A stretch of 44,644 nt of DNA, taken from SIG607 sp045655165. GTDB taxonomy: Bacteria; Bacillota; Clostridia; Oscillospirales; Acutalibacteraceae. Where the stretch lies: positions 1 to 44,644 of the forward strand of contig JAZOOT010000049.1 of the NCBI GenBank assembly GCA_045655165.1. Reading direction: 5' to 3'. Made by a program: the position numbers and the translations under genes. Under the pieces are notes generated by a model, which had not been told where the DNA came from, ran no database searches, and saw only the letters and a program-made list of their open reading frames with translations. This document shows, piece after piece, positions 31,375-39,244 of this stretch (within the stretch, counting starts at the first letter, position 1; every line of letters begins with the position of its first letter).

Positions 31375-31395
31375 ATATATATCACTTGTGTTTTT

Positions 31396-31515
31396 GGGCG
31401 TGCGAACGGGCGGGTCCTATGCGACGGAAGACCGTGAACCATGTCAGGCGGGGAACCGAGCAGCATTAAGCAGTTCTTTCCGTGCGCCGTAGTTAATCGG
31501 TCCGTTCGTGCTCCC
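31396..31515 (+). ncRNA. ffs: signal recognition particle RNA (4.5S, small bacterial type)
   Basis: The ends GGGCGTGCGAACGG and CCGTTCGTGCTCCC pair to close a long hairpin. Near the tip is the universal SRP domain IV: GTCAGG, then CGG-GGAA-CCG with its GGAA tetraloop, then AGCAGC. This is the Ffh-binding site with its asymmetric loop. The length of about 120 nt fits a small bacterial SRP RNA without the Alu domain. It is placed right before dnaX, its classical position in Firmicutes. The exact ends are estimated from base pairing. Confidence 0.93.
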
Positions 31516-31559
31516 AATGGCACAAGTTTTATTATATGCATAATAAGGAGGTGTCCCTT

Positions 31560-33098
31560 TTGGCTTATCAGGCATTATACAGAAAATACCGCCCTGCCAC
31601 TTTTTCGGAAGTTGTTGGGCAAGACCACATTACAACAACTCTTAAAAACGAACTTGCAAGCGGAAAGGTTTTTCATGCTTATCTTTTTACCGGTACACGC
31701 GGTACAGGTAAAACAAGCTGTGCAAAAATTCTTGCAAAAGCGGTAAACTGCCTTAACCCCCAAAATGGTGACCCTTGCGGTGAATGTGAAAACTGCAAAG
31801 CAATTACCGGTGGTGAACACACCGATATTTCAGAAATTGACGCGGCTTCTAACAACGGTGTTGACGACATTAGAACACTGCGCGAACAAATTAACTTTTT
31901 GCCCGCAAACCTTAAATACCGCGTTTACATTATTGATGAAGTTCATATGCTTTCAGACTCTGCGTTTAACGCACTTCTTAAAACTTTGGAAGAACCGCCC
32001 GCGCACATTATTTTTGTGTTGGCAACAACCGAAGTTCACAAACTTCCCGCAACAATTCTTTCGCGCTGTCAGCGTTTTGATTTTAAAAGAATTGAAAACA
32101 AATTCATTTGCCAAAGAATAGAAGAAGTTGCAAAATCCGAGGGCTTTACCGTTACCGAAAAGGCGGCTTCGCTTATTGCGGCGGCGGCTGAAGGCGGTTT
32201 GCGCGACGCACTTTCAATTCTAGACCTTTGCCTTTCACACGGCACTGAAATTGACGAACAAACGGTTATTTCTGCCTGTGCTTTGGCGGGGCGCGAGCAT
32301 TTGTTTGCCCTTGCTGATTCGCTTTTACAAAAAGACACCGAAACAGCTTTAAAAATTATTGACAACCTTTATTCAAACGGTGTTGATATGGTTAGGTTAC
32401 TTAATGACCTTATAACCCATTTTAGAAATTTAATGGTTGTAAAAACCGTTAAAAACGAACGCCCCATAGTTTGTTCAAGCGAAGATATGAAAAAGTACGA
32501 AGAATGTGCAAATGCTTATTCGCTTACTCTTATTATGTCCGTTTTAAAACAATTATCTAATTCCCTTGCGGGTATGCAAACAGGTAAAAAACGGCTTATG
32601 CTTGAAATGACGGCAATTAAAATTTGCGAAAACGCAGATGATGACTTTACTTCTCTTTTAGCACGAATTGAAGCGCTTGAAAGTGGCGCGGTAAAACAAG
32701 CACCAAGGCCTGCAACGCCAAAAGAAGTAAAACCCGAAGAGCCAAAGAAGGCAGAACCAATAAAAGAAACCGCCAAAAACGATGACGGTTCGCTTGACTG
32801 TTGGGGCGAAATTTTAAAGGCAGTAGCCGTTCTTTGCCCCCCTGCTATTGGCGTACTTAACGGTTCTAAGGCATACGAAAAAGACAATATGCTTTTAATT
32901 GACGCACCAAACCCAATGTTTAAATCAATGATAAACAGTAACGCGCAAATGCGCGATTCAATTAAAAAAGCCGCAGCGCAGGTACTTGGAAAAACTTACA
33001 GGTTAGGCCCCTACAAAAAAGAAGAAACCATTGATAACGACCCTTTAATTACATTTGCAAATAACATAAGAAAACTCTACTTACAAGGAGATAAATAA
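31560..33098 (+). CDS. dnaX: DNA polymerase III subunits gamma/tau
   Basis: This clamp-loader ATPase has 512 residues. The start is TTG 31560, eight bases after GGAGG; the frame is open to an ATG at 31536, but that would place the ribosome binding site inside the coding region. AYQALYRKYRPATFSEVVGQ is the family N-terminus. Walker A is GTRGTGKTS, the zinc-binding cysteines lie in CLNPQNGDPCGECENC, Walker B is IIDEVHML and sensor 1/SRC is LSRCQRF. The C-terminal third is the tau/gamma domain. It leads dnaX-ebfC-recR. Confidence 0.97.
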   Translation: MAYQALYRKYRPATFSEVVGQDHITTTLKNELASGKVFHAYLFTGTRGTGKTSCAKILAKAVNCLNPQNGDPCGECENCKAITGGEHTDISEIDAASNNGVDDIRTLREQINFLPANLKYRVYIIDEVHMLSDSAFNALLKTLEEPPAHIIFVLATTEVHKLPATILSRCQRFDFKRIENKFICQRIEEVAKSEGFTVTEKAASLIAAAAEGGLRDALSILDLCLSHGTEIDEQTVISACALAGREHLFALADSLLQKDTETALKIIDNLYSNGVDMVRLLNDLITHFRNLMVVKTVKNERPIVCSSEDMKKYEECANAYSLTLIMSVLKQLSNSLAGMQTGKKRLMLEMTAIKICENADDDFTSLLARIEALESGAVKQAPRPATPKEVKPEEPKKAEPIKETAKNDDGSLDCWGEILKAVAVLCPPAIGVLNGSKAYEKDNMLLIDAPNPMFKSMINSNAQMRDSIKKAAAQVLGKTYRLGPYKKEETIDNDPLITFANNIRKLYLQGDK

Positions 33099-33099
33099 A

Positions 33100-33441
33100 A
33101 TGAAGGTTAGAATTCCAAATTCCGGCGGTGGCGGAAACATGAACGCCATGCTTAAACAAGCACAAAAAATGCAAGAAGATATGGCAGTTTTGCAAGAAGA
33201 ACTTGCTGTAAAAGAATACACCGCTACTGCGGCTTCGGGCGCGGTTAGTGTTACTGTTGACGGCGGTCACAAAATTAAAAAACTTACCATTAACCCCGAT
33301 ATTATTGACCCTGATGACGCCGAAATGCTTGAAGACCTTATTACCGTTGCGGTAAACGAAGCAATTCAAAATGCAAGTGATGACGCCAACCAACAAATGA
33401 GCGCAATTACGGGCGGACTTAATTTGCCGGGAATGTTTTAA
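33100..33441 (+). CDS. ebfC: nucleoid-associated protein EbfC/YbaB
   Basis: This 113-residue DNA-binding dimer belongs to the YbaB/EbfC family. A Gly-rich start (GGGGNMNAMLKQAQKMQEDM) is followed by a strand region, SGAVSVTVDGGHKIKKLTIN, and the C-terminal helix EMLEDLITVAVNEAIQNA. It is separated from the dnaX stop by one base, with AAGGAG in the dnaX end as ribosome binding site, and lies before recR, the common dnaX-ebfC-recR order. Confidence 0.96.
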   Translation: MKVRIPNSGGGGNMNAMLKQAQKMQEDMAVLQEELAVKEYTATAASGAVSVTVDGGHKIKKLTINPDIIDPDDAEMLEDLITVAVNEAIQNASDDANQQMSAITGGLNLPGMF

Positions 33442-33443
33442 TT

Positions 33444-34043
33444 ATGGCTTATACTATTATCCCTTTAAACGAACTTATAAACCAGTTTGAAAAACTGCCC
33501 GGCATTGGCAAAAAAACCGCCGCGCGTTTGGCTTTTTACATTTTGGCGCAACCAAAAGAACAAAGCAGGCAGTTTGCCGAAGCGCTTGTTAATGCCAAAG
33601 AAAAAATACATTTTTGCCAGTGTTGTCAATCCCTTACCGACAGTACGCTTTGCCCTATTTGTATGGACACCACGCGTGATAAATCGGTTATTTGTGTTGT
33701 GGAGGACGCAAAAGACGTTTTGGCGTTTGAAAAAACCCGCGAATACCGTGGGCTTTACCACGTTCTTCACGGCGCAATTTCTCCGCTTGACGGAATTGGG
33801 CCTGACCAACTTAAAATTAAAGAATTACTTGCGCGGCTTTCAGACCCCAACATTAAAGAAATAATACTTGCCACCAACCTTACGGTTGAGGGCGAAGCCA
33901 CCGCAAGTTACATATCGCGACTTGCAAAACCGCTTGGTGTTAAAACAACCCGTTTGGCTTACGGGATTCCCGTTGGCGGCGACCTTGAATATGCCGACGA
34001 AAAAACTTTGCTTCGCGCTTTGGAAGGAAGAAACGAAATTTGA
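33444..34043 (+). CDS. recR: recombination protein RecR
   Basis: This 199-residue subunit of the RecFOR pathway loads RecA at gaps. The helix-hairpin-helix KLPGIGKKTAARLAFYIL is followed by the four-cysteine zinc finger CQCCQSLTDSTLCPIC. The Toprim domain has VVEDAKDVLAFE, GAISPLDGIGPDQL and LATNLTVEGEATASYI, and ARLAYGIPVGGDLEYAD ends the family pattern. It starts two bases after the ebfC stop. Confidence 0.97.
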   Translation: MAYTIIPLNELINQFEKLPGIGKKTAARLAFYILAQPKEQSRQFAEALVNAKEKIHFCQCCQSLTDSTLCPICMDTTRDKSVICVVEDAKDVLAFEKTREYRGLYHVLHGAISPLDGIGPDQLKIKELLARLSDPNIKEIILATNLTVEGEATASYISRLAKPLGVKTTRLAYGIPVGGDLEYADEKTLLRALEGRNEI

Positions 34044-34246
34044 TTACACAAGAAATGATAAATAGAATTAACTTTTTGGCTAAAAAAAGCCGTGAAGAAG
34101 GTTTAACTGATGCCGAAAAGGAAGAACAACAAAAACTGCGCCGAGCTTATATTGATGCATATAAACAAAGTTTAGAAAGCCAACTTTCTAACACTTATAT
34201 TGTTAGACCCGACGGCAGTAAAGAAAAGGTTAAAAAGAAAAAATAA
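34040..34246 (+). CDS. DUF896 family protein (YnzC-like)
   Basis: This 68-residue basic helical hairpin protein has the DUF896 signature INFLAKKSREEGLTDAEKEE followed by LRRAYIDAYKQSLESQL. The Bacillus relative YnzC is SOS-linked, but its biochemical role is unknown. The start is TTG 34040, overlapping the recR stop (TTGA), with AAGGAAG upstream; ATG 34055 is an alternative. It ends the dnaX operon before a terminator shared with rplL. Confidence 0.9.
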   Translation: MITQEMINRINFLAKKSREEGLTDAEKEEQQKLRRAYIDAYKQSLESQLSNTYIVRPDGSKEKVKKKK

Positions 34247-34251
34247 GCATA

Positions 34252-34284
34252 AAAAAACAGGGCTCTTTTGAGTCCTGTTTTTTG
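34252..34284. terminator. bidirectional terminator between the DUF896 gene and rplL
   Basis: AACAGGGCTC pairs with GAGTCCTGTT (one G-U) around TTTT, with runs of A and T on each side. Both convergent operons end here. Confidence 0.85.
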
Positions 34285-34300
34285 GCTTTGGAAAAGTTGA

Positions 34301-34678
34301 TTATTTCAATTCAACAGTAGCGCCAGCTTCTTCGAGCTTAGCTTTGATAGATTCTGCGTCTTCTTTAGAAGCAGCTTCTTTAACTGTTTTGGGAGTGCCA
34401 TCAAGAAGGGGTTTAGCTTCAGCAAGGCCAAGACCTGTGATTTCGCCAACAGCTTTAATAACCTGTATTTTGTTTGCGCCTGCGCCAGCAAGTACAACGT
34501 CAAATTCAGTTTGTTCAGCAGCTGCATCAGCAGCGCCAGCAGCAGGAGCAGCAACTGCAACAGCAGCAGCAGCGGATACGCCGAATTCCTCTTCAACAGC
34601 TTTAACGAGCTCAGAAAGCTCAAGAACGGTAAGAACTTTTAATTCTTCAACAATAGCAGTAACTTTTTCAGATGCCAT
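34301..34678 (-). CDS. rplL: 50S ribosomal protein L7/L12
   Basis: The 125-residue stalk protein starts at the ATG at 34678 after GGAGGAAAATAAA. The N-terminal dimerisation helices are followed by an Ala-rich hinge (AAAAVAVAAPAAGAADAAAE) and the factor-binding C-terminal domain with NKIQVIKAVGEITGLGLAEA and GTPKTVKEA. It is the last gene of the rplJ-rplL unit. No rpoB follows. Confidence 0.97.
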   Translation of the reverse strand: MASEKVTAIVEELKVLTVLELSELVKAVEEEFGVSAAAAVAVAAPAAGAADAAAEQTEFDVVLAGAGANKIQVIKAVGEITGLGLAEAKPLLDGTPKTVKEAASKEDAESIKAKLEEAGATVELK

Positions 34679-34717
34679 TTTATTTTCCTCCAAATTATGT
34701 TTAATATTTTTTAATAA

Positions 34718-35227
34718 TTATTCTGCAGTAGCTTCGCCGTTTTTATCAACGACTGCCTGTACTGCGCGGGCAAAACTTGCGATGGGTGCTTGGAAAGCAT
34801 TGACAACAGTAGCAAGAAGAACTTCTCTGCTGGGAAGCTTAGCAAGACTTTCAATTGTTTCAATGTCAACCACTTTACCTTCTAAGTAACCTGTTTTAAC
34901 CTTGAAACTTTCGTGTTTTTCTGCAAATTTGCAGAGGATACGAGCTGCAGCGACATAATCTTCTTTAGAAACTGCCAATGCAGTATTGCCTTCAAGTGCT
35001 ACTTGCATTCCGGCTAAATCGGTGCCTTCAACAGCGCGAGAAAGAAGTGTATTCTTTACTACGAAGTAATCAACACCTGCTTCGCGAAGTTCTTTACGTA
35101 AAACGGTATCATCGGCAACCGAAGTACCGCTGTAGTCAACAACAACGCCAGCCACGGAATTTTGAAGTTTTTCGGCAACAGAAGCAACTATCGCTTTCTT
35201 TTCTTCCAAAACCTTTGCGTTCGGCAA
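34718..35227 (-). CDS. rplJ: 50S ribosomal protein L10
   Basis: This 169-residue stalk base protein binds L7/L12 dimers through its C-terminal helix. PNAKVLEEKKAIVASVAEKL starts it, and VVDYSGTSVADDTVLRKELR and VVKNTLLSRAVEGTD are conserved. The start is TTG 35227 after GGAGGTGAATTATT. A complex of L10 and L12 normally represses this operon by binding the leader immediately upstream, which is visible here. Confidence 0.97.
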   Translation of the reverse strand: MPNAKVLEEKKAIVASVAEKLQNSVAGVVVDYSGTSVADDTVLRKELREAGVDYFVVKNTLLSRAVEGTDLAGMQVALEGNTALAVSKEDYVAAARILCKFAEKHESFKVKTGYLEGKVVDIETIESLAKLPSREVLLATVVNAFQAPIASFARAVQAVVDKNGEATAE

Positions 35228-35235
35228 AATAATTC

Positions 35236-35385
35236 ACCTCCGAAAAAAAATAAATAACCTGCCCCTTTGAGACACAAGGACAGGTAGAAACATTAAATGA
35301 ATAAAGTTTATAATGTTTGCCTTTACCTCGGCAGGCGATGAAACTTACTTCCAATAGGAAACCTGCTGTCTCAAGTAATAGAACA
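35236..35385 (-). promoter_or_regulatory. L10 leader with attenuator
   Basis: The leader contains paired GAGACA/TGTCTC segments, an AAACATTA/TAATGTTT stem and an internal CCTGCCGAGGTAAAGGCAAA loop region, consistent with the Firmicutes L10 leader. At its end ACCTGTCC and GGGCAGGT form a hairpin followed by TATTTATTTTTTTT, an intrinsic terminator. Its stem shares bases with the longer-range pairing, so L10-L12 binding can decide termination. Confidence 0.75.
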
Positions 35386-35390
35386 AGAGT

Positions 35391-35419
35391 ATTTTACAAC
35401 AAAACATTAGTTTTGTCAA
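35391..35419 (-). promoter_or_regulatory. promoter of rplJ-rplL
   Basis: On the minus strand, TTGACA (35414-35419), a 17-base spacer and TAAAAT (35391-35396) make a strong promoter just upstream of the L10 leader. Confidence 0.85.
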
Positions 35420-35436
35420 TACTTTTTTTAAAAAAT

Positions 35437-35464
35437 AAACCTGCAACTTTTTTGTTGCAGGTTT
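35437..35464 (-). terminator. terminator after rplA
   Basis: AAACCTGCAAC pairs with GTTGCAGGTTT around a T/A loop, followed on the minus strand by ATTTTTT. It separates rplK-rplA from rplJ-rplL. Confidence 0.85.
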
Positions 35465-35472
35465 TATTATTT

Positions 35473-36168
35473 TTAAGCTGTAAACTTACCAACATTAAGT
35501 TTAACGCCGGGGCCCATTGTTGTAGCCAAAGTGCAAGAACGAATGTATTGTCCTTTTGCAGCTTCCGGTTTTGCTTTAACGATGGCATCCATAAGAGTGT
35601 TGAAGTTTTCTTGAAGCTTTTCTGCGCCAAATGATGCTTTGCCAATGGGGCAGTGAATGATGTTTGTTTTGTCAAGACGGTACTCAATTTTACCTGCTTT
35701 TGCTTCGATTACTGCCTTAGCAACGTCGGGTGTAACGGTACCTGCCTTAGGAGAAGGCATAAGACCACGGGGGCCTAAAACCTTACCGAGACGACCAACA
35801 AGACCCATCATATCAGGTGTAGCAATTACAACGTCGAAGTCGAGCCAGTTTTCATTCTGGATTTTTGCTACCATATCTTCAGCACCAACAAAGTCAGCGC
35901 CTGCTGCAGCTGCAGCGTCTGCCTTGTCGCCCTTTGCAAGAACCAAAGTACGTACGGTTTTACCTGTGCCGTTCGGAAGAACAACAGCGCCGCGTACCTG
36001 CTGGTCAGCGTGACGCGAGTCAACGCCCAAGCGAACGTGGATTTCAACAGTTTCATCAAATTTTGCAGTAGCGGTTTTAACAACCATTGCTACAGCTTCA
36101 TCAACATCATAAAGCTTACCCGGTTCGATAAGCTTTGCACTCTCATTATACTTTTTACCGTGTTTCAC
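35473..36168 (-). CDS. rplA: 50S ribosomal protein L1
   Basis: The 231-residue protein of the L1 stalk starts at GTG 36168 after GGGAGGTAAATTAAA. MKHGKKYNESAKLIE, VRLGVDSRHADQQVRGAVVL and DFVGAEDMV are followed by the signature ATPDMMGLVGRLGKVLGPRG-LMPSPKAGTV. In bacteria L1 also represses the rplK-rplA mRNA; a binding site in the leader would be expected. Confidence 0.97.
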   Translation of the reverse strand: MKHGKKYNESAKLIEPGKLYDVDEAVAMVVKTATAKFDETVEIHVRLGVDSRHADQQVRGAVVLPNGTGKTVRTLVLAKGDKADAAAAAGADFVGAEDMVAKIQNENWLDFDVVIATPDMMGLVGRLGKVLGPRGLMPSPKAGTVTPDVAKAVIEAKAGKIEYRLDKTNIIHCPIGKASFGAEKLQENFNTLMDAIVKAKPEAAKGQYIRSCTLATTMGPGVKLNVGKFTA

Positions 36169-36227
36169 TTTAATTTACCTCCCAAGTATATGTGGTTAAA
36201 TCGGAAATTTCCTCCCACGAGAGAGAA

Positions 36228-36653
36228 TTAATCGACTACTTCTACGCCCATACTGCGTGCTGTACCTGCAATCATGCTGATTGCAGCTTCAATGCTTGCA
36301 GCGTTAAGGTCGGGCATTTTTGTTTCAGCAATCTTTTTAATCTGCTCGTTTGTAATCTTAGCGACCTTTGTTTTGTTCGGCGTGCCGGATGCGGTTTCAA
36401 TGCCGCAAGCTTTCTTAATAAGAACAGCTGCCGGCGGAGTTTTTGTAATAAAGCTGAACGAATGGTCTGCATAAACGGTAATAACAACCGGAATAATAAG
36501 ACCTACGTCGTTCTTTGTGCGTTCATTAAACTCCTTGGTAAAAGCCATAATGTTTACGCCGTGCTGACCCAAAGCCGGACCTACCGGGGGTGCCGGAGTT
36601 GCCTTGCCGGCGGGTATTTGCAGTTTAATATAGCCAATAATTTTCTGAGCCAT
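36228..36653 (-). CDS. rplK: 50S ribosomal protein L11
   Basis: The 141-residue protein begins MAQKIIGYIKLQIPAGKATP, then PPVGPALGQHGVNIMAF, with the C-terminal rRNA-binding helix set ending in SMGVEVVD. It forms the GTPase-associated centre with 23S rRNA. GGAGGTGC precedes the ATG. It is followed by rplA after 59 bases. Confidence 0.97.
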   Translation of the reverse strand: MAQKIIGYIKLQIPAGKATPAPPVGPALGQHGVNIMAFTKEFNERTKNDVGLIIPVVITVYADHSFSFITKTPPAAVLIKKACGIETASGTPNKTKVAKITNEQIKKIAETKMPDLNAASIEAAISMIAGTARSMGVEVVD

Positions 36654-36770
36654 TTGTTTGCACCTCCAAAATTGTGGTAACAGTGTTTTAAATTATTTAC
36701 ACTTGGCGGAACAGAATGTTCCTCCCACTCGGGCGTGTGTACGCCCTTTGCGAAAATTTTTCGCAATCTA
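36654..36770 (-). promoter_or_regulatory. leader region of rplK with several hairpins
   Basis: Between nusG and rplK the transcript can form TTGCGAA/TTCGCAA, GGGCGT/ACGCCC and GGAACA/TGTTCC stems in series. The first may be a weak terminator after nusG, and the later ones may hold the L1 binding site that controls rplK-rplA. This is judged from position and fold only. Confidence 0.45.
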
Positions 36771-37295
36771 TCAATCGGCTAAAACTATTTGGTCAAGTTC
36801 AAACTCGGCCACAGTTTCTCTTCCGAATGCATTAATTCCTATGCTGACACTGCCTGCTGCGACATCAATTTCTTTGACAATGCCTGTAAAATCTTTAAGC
36901 GGTCCGCTAATGATAACAACGTTATCACCAATTTTATATCCAACCTCAATGCTGTGCTTTTCAACACCGAGTGCCGCAACTTCCTCTTCGGTTAAAGGAA
37001 CCGGCTTGGATTCGGGACCAACGAAACCTGTGCAACCGCGAATATTTCTAACCACGTACCAGGAATCGTTTGTAACAATCATTTTAATCAAAACATAACC
37101 GGGAAAAATTTTACGTTCTACCTCGCGAACTTTATCATCCTTTACCTCTGTTACCTTTTCGGTAGGGATTTTAATATCCACGATTAAATCTTGCATTTTA
37201 CGGTTTTCAACCATTGTAGCAAGGTCAGTAGCAACTTTGTTTTCATAACCCGACATGGTTTGAACAACATACCATTTTGCTTGCGAATCAGCCAC
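36771..37295 (-). CDS. nusG: transcription termination/antitermination factor NusG
   Basis: The 174-residue factor starts at GTG 37295 after AAGGAGGAAGTCTGA. The NGN domain contains KWYVVQTMSGYENKVATDL and FPGYVLIKM-IVTNDSWYVV. The C-terminal KOW domain contains GDNVVIISGPLKDFTGIVKE. It binds RNA polymerase and links it to Rho or the ribosome. The order secE-nusG-rplK-rplA is the conserved bacterial one. Confidence 0.97.
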   Translation of the reverse strand: MADSQAKWYVVQTMSGYENKVATDLATMVENRKMQDLIVDIKIPTEKVTEVKDDKVREVERKIFPGYVLIKMIVTNDSWYVVRNIRGCTGFVGPESKPVPLTEEEVAALGVEKHSIEVGYKIGDNVVIISGPLKDFTGIVKEIDVAAGSVSIGINAFGRETVAEFELDQIVLAD

Positions 37296-37313
37296 TCAGA
37301 CTTCCTCCTTACA

Positions 37314-37997
37314 TTACCAAACTAACTTAAGTAATGAGCCAAGTCCCCAGTCTACCAACCAGATAAGAGCACCTATAATTGCGCACATAATCAATACAAT
37401 AATTGTATTTTTTACAACTTCACGCAAACCCGGCCAAACAATTTTCTTTGTTTCGCTCTTATAGTCTTTAAAGAACTGAACTACACGCTTAATAAGAACT
37501 TTCTTTTCGCCCTTTGATGCCAACACTTCAACATAATCGCTTACGAACATATAAGCAACTGCTGCAGCTGCGGTAACAAAAAGTGCAATAACTGCATACA
37601 ACACGAACGGACCGTAAGTAATGGATTCGGTTATTGCGGTGAAAGGTCTTGAATCAACAAACTTCCAAGGGTTGCTTAATAATACTACCAACATATATAT
37701 AGCAGGTACTAAACTTACACCTGCCACGAAGTATTTAAGCTTGGTTGTTTTAGCAAAGAATGTAGCTACGCCCAAAACCAATGTTAGTACACTCATCCAG
37801 AAACAAAATAGGATATCGGTACTGCGGGCAATTTTTTCTAAATCGCCAATTTGAGCACCGAAAGCAATCTGAAGACCGCTTGCTTCTACCGCGCCCGTTG
37901 TCATGTTAAACTTTGCAAACGTGAAACAGAACATTACCAAAGAAGCAAGACCGAAAACAGCAATCAAAACTTGACAAATTTTCTTTAATGCCTTCAT
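37314..37997 (-). CDS. secE: preprotein translocase SecE with a multi-span N-terminal extension
   Basis: SecE normally has 60-80 residues in Gram-positive bacteria; this protein has 227. The last 65 residues (VVQFFKDYKSETKKIVWPGL, then the span NTIIVLIMCAIIGALIWLVD) are a standard SecE with its amphipathic helix and one membrane span. The first 155 residues hold about four extra spans (near 8-28, 62-82, 90-108 and 128-152) with no family recognised. There is no stop or internal frameshift, and one ribosome binding site serves the whole frame. It lies between rpmG and nusG, as expected. The extra domain may be a lineage-specific fusion. Confidence 0.9.
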   Translation of the reverse strand: MKALKKICQVLIAVFGLASLVMFCFTFAKFNMTTGAVEASGLQIAFGAQIGDLEKIARSTDILFCFWMSVLTLVLGVATFFAKTTKLKYFVAGVSLVPAIYMLVVLLSNPWKFVDSRPFTAITESITYGPFVLYAVIALFVTAAAAVAYMFVSDYVEVLASKGEKKVLIKRVVQFFKDYKSETKKIVWPGLREVVKNTIIVLIMCAIIGALIWLVDWGLGSLLKLVW

Positions 37998-38009
37998 TTA
38001 TTTGCCCCC

Positions 38010-38159
38010 TTACTTTGTTTCCTTGTGAAGGGTGTGCTTTCTGCAGAATTTACAGTACTTGTTAGCTTCAATTCTGTCAGGAGTGTTCTTTTTGTTTTTC
38101 ATTGTGTTGTAGTTGCGCTGTTTGCACTCTGTGCAAGCCAATGTAATTTTAACTCTCAT
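38010..38159 (-). CDS. rpmG: 50S ribosomal protein L33
   Basis: The 49-residue protein, MRVKITLACTECKQRNYNT to KHTLHKETK, contains two CxxC pairs (CTEC and CKFC), the zinc-binding form of L33. GGGAGGTGCC precedes the ATG. It opens the rpmG-secE-nusG operon, 12 bases before secE. Confidence 0.96.
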   Translation of the reverse strand: MRVKITLACTECKQRNYNTMKNKKNTPDRIEANKYCKFCRKHTLHKETK

Positions 38160-38345
38160 AACGGCACCTCCCGCTTTACGGAATTTTTTAATTTTCGGCT
38201 TTTTGCCGAATTTGCCTCCCTCGGTTTGACTTACAGTATAAATTATTTTGCCGTATGTCGCCCGGCAAAATCAAGCAAAATTCACACTGTCAGCCCTGAC
38301 AAAACCAGAATCTTTACAAAAAAAAAGACTCTTCAGAGGTAGTGC
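38160..38345 (-). promoter_or_regulatory. leader of the rpmG-secE-nusG-rplK-rplA operon
   Basis: About 180 bases lie between the promoter and rpmG. They can form ATTTTGCCG/CGGCAAAAT and TTCGGC/GCCGAA hairpins. No open frame with a start signal is present. A regulatory role is possible but no known leader class is recognised. Confidence 0.4.
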
Positions 38346-38346
38346 C

Positions 38347-38375
38347 ATTATAACACAAAAAGCAACTGCGGTCAA
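38347..38375 (-). promoter_or_regulatory. strong promoter of the rpmG operon
   Basis: On the minus strand, TTGACC (38370-38375), a 17-base spacer and TATAAT (38347-38352) form a near-consensus promoter driving the ribosomal and transcription block. Confidence 0.85.
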
Positions 38376-38396
38376 GCATTTTTTTACCTGACCGCA
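38367..38396 (-). terminator. terminator of the walJ-like gene, overlapping the rpmG promoter
   Basis: TGCGGTCA pairs with TGACCGCA, followed on the minus strand by GTTGCTTTTTG. The -35 box of the rpmG promoter lies inside the stem. Confidence 0.65.
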
Positions 38397-38411
38397 AATT
38401 TTTTTATTTTA

Positions 38412-39194
38412 TTAAAAATACTGTGAAACACTGCCCGCTGGCATTGCCGCGCTAAGCAAATAATCGCTGTCTTTTTTTGCGCCAATATCCATTAGCGCCG
38501 CCGTGGCAGCCGAAACCGCAAGTAAGGGTGTATTATTATTCTCGCTTAAGTGCGCCAAAATAAAACGGTTGGTTCCGCTTTCTAAAAGTTTTGGCAAGAT
38601 CGATGCACAAGCATTATTTGAAAGATGGCCTTTTTCCCCTGCTATACGAAGTTTAAGTTCCGGCGGGTACGGGCCGTTATTCAGCATTTTTAAATCATGG
38701 TTAGATTCAATAACAACCGCCTTACAGCCAAGAAGATTTTGCTTAATTTCGTTTGTTAAAATTCCTGTATCGGTACAAACGCCAACCTTTTGGTTTTCGC
38801 TTTCAATTAAATACCCACCGCAGTCAATACTATCGTGCGAAACCGAAAAACGTTTTATTTTAATATCTTTTATATATAATTCATTATTTATTTCATTTAA
38901 AACCGCTTGGGGGGAAATACACCCTATGTTTTCAAGCGCGGTTAAAGTTTTTGCCGAAGATATAACATGGGTATTAAATTTAGAGGTAAACACCTTTAAC
39001 CCCTTTATGTGGTCACTGTGTTCGTGGGTAATTAGTATGGCATCAATTTCTGAAAGTTCAACACCCTTTTGTAAAAGTGCTTCTTTGGTTGCCTTAAAAC
39101 TTGCGCCCATATCAACCAATATGTTTGCTCTGCCTGCTCTTATTAAAGTGCAGTTTGCTTTGCTTGAACTAAAAAGTGTTGTTATGCTTGCCAT
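38412..39194 (-). CDS. walJ: MBL-fold metallohydrolase, WalJ/YycJ-like
   Basis: The 260-residue beta-lactamase-fold protein has the metal motif ITHEHSDHIKGL near residue 57, a second His in VSHDSIDCGG, an Asp in VCTDTG and a late His in LAHLSENN. SSSKANCTLIRAGRANILVD at the start is typical of YycJ/WalJ, a 5' exonuclease-like protein usually linked to the walKR locus. No walKR is adjacent here; murA lies upstream instead. The assignment within MBL exonucleases is good, the gene name less certain. Confidence 0.82.
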   Translation of the reverse strand: MASITTLFSSSKANCTLIRAGRANILVDMGASFKATKEALLQKGVELSEIDAILITHEHSDHIKGLKVFTSKFNTHVISSAKTLTALENIGCISPQAVLNEINNELYIKDIKIKRFSVSHDSIDCGGYLIESENQKVGVCTDTGILTNEIKQNLLGCKAVVIESNHDLKMLNNGPYPPELKLRIAGEKGHLSNNACASILPKLLESGTNRFILAHLSENNNTPLLAVSAATAALMDIGAKKDSDYLLSAAMPAGSVSQYF

Positions 39195-39217
39195 TACTTT
39201 ACCCCCTTTTTTATTTT

Positions 39218-39243
39218 TAAAGCCGCCAAAATGGCGGCTTTAA
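39218..39243. terminator. hairpin between murA and the walJ-like gene
   Basis: TTAAAGCCGCC and GGCGGCTTTAA form a perfect stem with a short loop. On the minus strand the following bases are A-rich rather than T-rich, so termination of murA would be weak. Confidence 0.5.
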
Positions 39244-39244
39244 C

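Noticed and set aside
34344..34889. Long antisense open frames over rplL/rplJ and over other ribosomal genes
   Set aside because: They mirror the codon bias of the real genes, have no start signals, and give low-complexity Ala/Ser products.
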